From contig JAILPD010000036.1 in NCBI GenBank assembly GCA_024690445.1, forward strand, positions 1 to 11,078: a stretch of DNA of 11,078 bases. Reading direction: 5' to 3'. The notes below the pieces were generated by a model. That model worked only from the letters and a program-made list of their open reading frames with translations, searched no databases and was not told the origin of the DNA. Below are positions 8,470-11,078 of the stretch, one piece after another. Numbering within the stretch: position 1 is the first letter of the stretch; each line of letters opens with the position of its first letter. This DNA comes from Acholeplasmatales bacterium (GTDB lineage: Bacteria > Bacillota_I > Bacilli_A > Acholeplasmatales > Anaeroplasmataceae). The position numbers were made by a program, and so were the translations under genes.

Positions 8470-10378
8470 AATCCATTTCATATGTATTAATTGAACGTAA
8501 TCTAACTGCACGTGAACCATAATTTACGAAATTATATGTACCTTCAGGTAATTCATAAAAAACATATGAATCGGTTGTACTATAAATGCTTAAGACACCA
8601 TCACTGACAAAACTATTTGCATTAGCAGGATGAAAATCAACTGGTTCTACTATTCCATTTGGACCAATTAATTGTATCTGATCTGAAAGATTAGCTGATC
8701 CAGTAGATGCTAGTCCTAGCTCAATAGAATATTTCATTCCGTATGGAACATCAATAACTAGTACAGAACTTGCCCCTCTTGGAATTTCATAAGCTATAAA
8801 ACTGTATCCATTCTCTTTCGCATTAAAAGTACCAGAGACATAACAAATCGTAGTTAGATAAGCTCCATCTTGAAGAGGGCCTAGTCCAGGCACTTGATTA
8901 GTATAAGACCAGCTAGTTCCTACAATAGTGTCATTTGATTTCACTAGTTTCAAATATAATTGGTCAACATAATATACGTCATACTCACTTGCATAATAAG
9001 TTAAACTAGAATCCGTAAATATACCTTCAATAGAATAACCATAATATGCTGAGTCATATGATAAATTATTTATCTGATTTTGAATATCACTAATTGTTGT
9101 ATATCCTTCAATAGTAGTTATGTAATTAATATTGACACCGTACACTCGTGAGTATGCATCAGAATATGGATATACAGGAACAAATCTCTTGTTGGCATTA
9201 ATGAAATCATTGATACTAGATTTTAAATATTCTAATTCTGAAGTTGTGCTACTAGAATCAATTTTTTTAGTAAAATCTTGCAAATATAAATCAATATAAG
9301 TATTATCTACCAAATTATAATATTGACTAGAATTATAGTAATTATTTATAAGTGTATATAAATCATTCTTTGTTATTGTTTTTTGAACTGGCTCATAAAG
9401 CACTGCAATATTATCAACTACTATATTTCCCAAAAATGTTATTCCATTAAAACTTCCTATATTAATTTGATCAGAAGTAATAGTTGTACCATTAATTGAT
9501 AGGTTTACTGTACTAGTTGATGTATTTACAACAATCTTAAAAGCGTATGGTACACCAGTACTAGTAGGATAGTATTGTTCAGATCCACCAAGTGGATTAT
9601 TAGTATATATATAATTATAGTTCTTATTTATCTGATAACCATCACCAGTGAAACTTGAATAGTCATTATAGAATTCACCATTCAAAGAGAAAAATGAATA
9701 AGAAGAATTTTCGTTAAATGTTGCTTCAAAATACACTGTAAATATTGCATCTAACGGTAATGGATAACCCAAATTAACACCAAGTGCTCTATTAGCTAAA
9801 TCAAATTTATTATTTGCTGAAATCTTATCACCATATGCTTTTAATGAGTACCTGTTATCTTTTATAAATTCGAGATAATTTACTTTTTGAACAGTTGAAT
9901 CATAAAAATCTGTATTGAATATTTTATATTTTGAACTAATTAAATAATCATATTCACTTGTTTGCTCATAAACAGCAGAAAGGGTCAAATCATTAGTAAC
10001 TGGATATGTAAAGTCATATGGTTTACCATCTGCTTCCCAATAACCAAATCTAGAACCTGACTTTGAAGGAAGGTTAGATCGAGATGGTTTTGTTACTCTA
10101 TCATTTAATTTATAAGTTGCATTTAAGTTTGTTAGTTCTTTTGAACCATCCATGAACTTAACTTTATAATTATCTGTATTTACACTTGTACTTGAACTAT
10201 CATCATCTATATCATCAGTTTTTTTAGCAGAATTATTACTACTTCCCTTACTAGGTGATACATCTTTAACTGTCCATAAATTAGTTATATTAAAATCTTG
10301 AAGAACACAGCTAGAAAGTGTAAAAACAAAGCAAGTTAACAATGAAATAATTGAAGCCTTTAATATCTTTCGTTTCAT
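8468..10378 (-). CDS. Predicted secreted lipoprotein with InlB-type repeat, function unknown
   Basis: The 636-residue protein starts with a lipoprotein signal: KRK, a hydrophobic stretch (about 7-21) and lipobox L-S-S-C with C24 as the lipidated residue. It should be attached to the outer face of the membrane. A Ser/Asn/Asp-rich linker (41-70) follows. Residues about 71-138 resemble an InlB B / Listeria-Bacteroides repeat (YKVKFMDG, FGYWEADGKPYDF, TLSAVYE). Residues about 150-330 are strand-rich and may be a concanavalin-like beta sandwich. Residues about 335-397 look helical. Residues 400-480 end like a second, diverged InlB-type repeat (EGIFTDSSLT, LYLKLVK). A Gly/Ser-rich strand region closes the protein. 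No LPXTG or catalytic motif is seen. An AAGGAGG site lies eight bases before the ATG. An adhesion or glycan-binding role is only a guess. Confidence 0.85.
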   Translation of the reverse strand: MKRKILKASIISLLTCFVFTLSSCVLQDFNITNLWTVKDVSPSKGSSNNSAKKTDDIDDDSSSTSVNTDNYKVKFMDGSKELTNLNATYKLNDRVTKPSRSNLPSKSGSRFGYWEADGKPYDFTYPVTNDLTLSAVYEQTSEYDYLISSKYKIFNTDFYDSTVQKVNYLEFIKDNRYSLKAYGDKISANNKFDLANRALGVNLGYPLPLDAIFTVYFEATFNENSSYSFFSLNGEFYNDYSSFTGDGYQINKNYNYIYTNNPLGGSEQYYPTSTGVPYAFKIVVNTSTSTVNLSINGTTITSDQINIGSFNGITFLGNIVVDNIAVLYEPVQKTITKNDLYTLINNYYNSSQYYNLVDNTYIDLYLQDFTKKIDSSSTTSELEYLKSSINDFINANKRFVPVYPYSDAYSRVYGVNINYITTIEGYTTISDIQNQINNLSYDSAYYGYSIEGIFTDSSLTYYASEYDVYYVDQLYLKLVKSNDTIVGTSWSYTNQVPGLGPLQDGAYLTTICYVSGTFNAKENGYSFIAYEIPRGASSVLVIDVPYGMKYSIELGLASTGSANLSDQIQLIGPNGIVEPVDFHPANANSFVSDGVLSIYSTTDSYVFYELPEGTYNFVNYGSRAVRLRSINTYEMD

Positions 10379-10442
10379 AAAACCATCCTCCTTCCCTCAT
10401 ATATTGTTTTTTTAGTACCGCTTATTTTATTTATTTTAGCAT

Positions 10443-10479
10443 AAAAAAAATAAAAGAGCAATCTTGATTGATTGCTCCT
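10443..10479 (-). terminator. Intrinsic terminator of the gene entering from the right edge
   Basis: The arms GAGCAATC (10477-10470) and GATTGCTC (10463-10456) are perfect 8-bp complements around loop AATCAA. They extend outward by G·U and A-U pairs. A TTTT-A-TTTTTTTT tract follows (10455-10443). It separates the unrecognised upstream gene from the lipoprotein gene, which must then have its own promoter in 10379-10442. I see only A/T-rich TAAAAT sequences there, with no clear -35. Confidence 0.88.
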
Positions 10480-10501
10480 TAATCGGGGAAAAAATCTATT
10501 A

Positions 10502-10612
10502 TTAACCTCTTAGTGCTTGTAAGTAAGCTCCACCACCAGATGTAAATGTAACTTCCTTGCCAGCGTCAAGTGTTAATTCTAATTCTACTGCTACAGTATC
10601 AAAAATAACTAT
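10502..10612 (-). pseudogene. Coding-like 36-codon remnant without a start
   Basis: After the stop of the upstream gene (10619-10617), the minus strand reads protein-like in a different frame: IVIFDTVAVELELTLDAGKE and then VTFTSGGGAYLQALRG, ending in TAA at 10504-10502. Its strand-like, Gly-rich composition and codon choice resemble the neighbours. It has no ATG, GTG or TTG start in frame and no ribosome site, and an in-frame TAA lies just before it (10615-10613). The terminator follows 22 bases after its stop, as it would for a real gene end. It is probably the former or a paralogous C-terminus of the upstream gene. Because stops occur in both frames, one indel alone would not join the two. 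Confidence 0.45.
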
Positions 10613-10616
10613 TTAA

Positions 10617-11078
10617 TTACTGAATTGAAACAAATTTTGTCTTATAACTCTTAACTGCTGACATTAATGCGTCATTTACATCAGAAGATGAATCATCAAC
10701 TTCATTGTTGAAAGTCCAACCGAAATCTCCACCATCAATTCTACCAGCAAAATGCATTACGATTGAAGGTACATCTTCTGTAGCGTTTGCTGAATATGCG
10801 TACATAGAATTTGAAGTATCAAAATTATTGTATGTATTACCATAAGAAATACCATTGACAGTATTTTTTAATGACGTTGCTTTTGTTTTAACTTCACCCA
10901 TATTAGCCTTAATTGAATCAGGTACTAATTCATTAGCACTTGCTACTTCATAACAGTCAAATTCTAATTTTGTATCATAACCCTTTGTAGTTGCACTATT
11001 ATATGGAACATAGCTCTTAGCACCTTCAATATGATTTGAGTATGCTTTTATAATACCACCACATTCACCACTGAATGT
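10617..11078 (-). CDS. Unrecognised protein, C-terminal part (5' end outside the window)
   Basis: The frame is open from the window edge to the TAA at 10619-10617, giving 153 residues of coding-like sequence. The Met codon at 10901 is internal and not a likely start: the frame upstream of it continues without stops (…NELVPDSIKAN before that Met) and no ribosome site precedes it. The piece is rich in Asn, Ser, Thr, Gly and Tyr, with two Cys (near residues 6 and 43) and a segment MHFAGRIDGGDFGWTFNNEVDD. This is the composition of an exported or surface protein, but no signal can be seen because the N-terminus is missing. I do not recognise a family. The end may be altered, since protein-like sequence continues in another frame beyond the stop. 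Confidence 0.65.
   Translation of the reverse strand, partial: TFSGECGGIIKAYSNHIEGAKSYVPYNSATTKGYDTKLEFDCYEVASANELVPDSIKANMGEVKTKATSLKNTVNGISYGNTYNNFDTSNSMYAYSANATEDVPSIVMHFAGRIDGGDFGWTFNNEVDDSSSDVNDALMSAVKSYKTKFVSIQ

Noticed and set aside
10617..10901. A complete 94-codon gene starting at the Met codon at 10901
   Set aside because: The frame stays open and protein-like to the window edge, so this Met is internal to a longer gene; no ribosome site precedes it.
1..11078. Mycoplasma-type code with TGA as Trp
   Set aside because: Full-length conserved proteins translate with TGG for Trp and no internal TGA codons, so the standard bacterial code fits.

Overview
The window reads as chromosome of a low-GC Bacillota-type bacterium (Bacilli/Erysipelotrichia-like). 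The supporting signs are strong A+T richness, purine-rich AAGGAG/GGAGGT Shine-Dalgarno sites, a class 1B dihydroorotate dehydrogenase (PyrD plus PyrK), a PyrR-type RNA attenuator, and a lipoprotein carrying an InlB/Listeria-Bacteroides-type repeat. TGG encodes Trp and TGA acts as a stop, so the mycoplasma code is not in use. I cannot name the genus. Every gene I can support lies on the minus strand, so transcription runs from high to low coordinates.

In transcription order: (1) 11078-10617 is the C-terminal 153 codons of a gene I do not recognise, open at the window edge. It is followed by a coding-like tail in another frame (10612-10502) and a strong terminator (10479-10443). (2) 10378-8468 encodes a 636-residue predicted lipoprotein whose stop codon is embedded in its own terminator. 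(3) 8346-7435 encodes a membrane-anchored protein with seven Sel1-like repeats. (4) 7432-7203 is a regulatory leader with two candidate promoters, a PyrR-binding hairpin with the diagnostic UCCAGUGAGGCU sequence, and an intrinsic terminator. (5) 7202-1 is the pyrimidine operon carA-carB-pyrK-pyrD-pyrF-pyrE, with pyrE cut off by the window end.

The operon supplies carbamoyl phosphate (CarA/CarB), oxidises dihydroorotate to orotate (PyrD/PyrK, electrons to NAD+), adds phosphoribose (PyrE) and decarboxylates OMP to UMP (PyrF). Aspartate carbamoyltransferase (pyrB), dihydroorotase (pyrC) and the regulator pyrR are not in the window. The order matches the distal half of the Bacillus subtilis pyr operon, with the attenuator placed directly before carA. 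Genes are packed with 1-8 nt overlaps or 1-7 nt gaps, and several Shine-Dalgarno sites sit inside the preceding gene, which suggests translational coupling.

The metabolic part is conventional. The more unusual parts are the attenuator, whose alternative foldings can be traced base by base, the unrecognised surface-type genes, and the eroded or recombined 3' end at 10502-10616. I found no CRISPR array, tRNA, rRNA, transposon or integration site.
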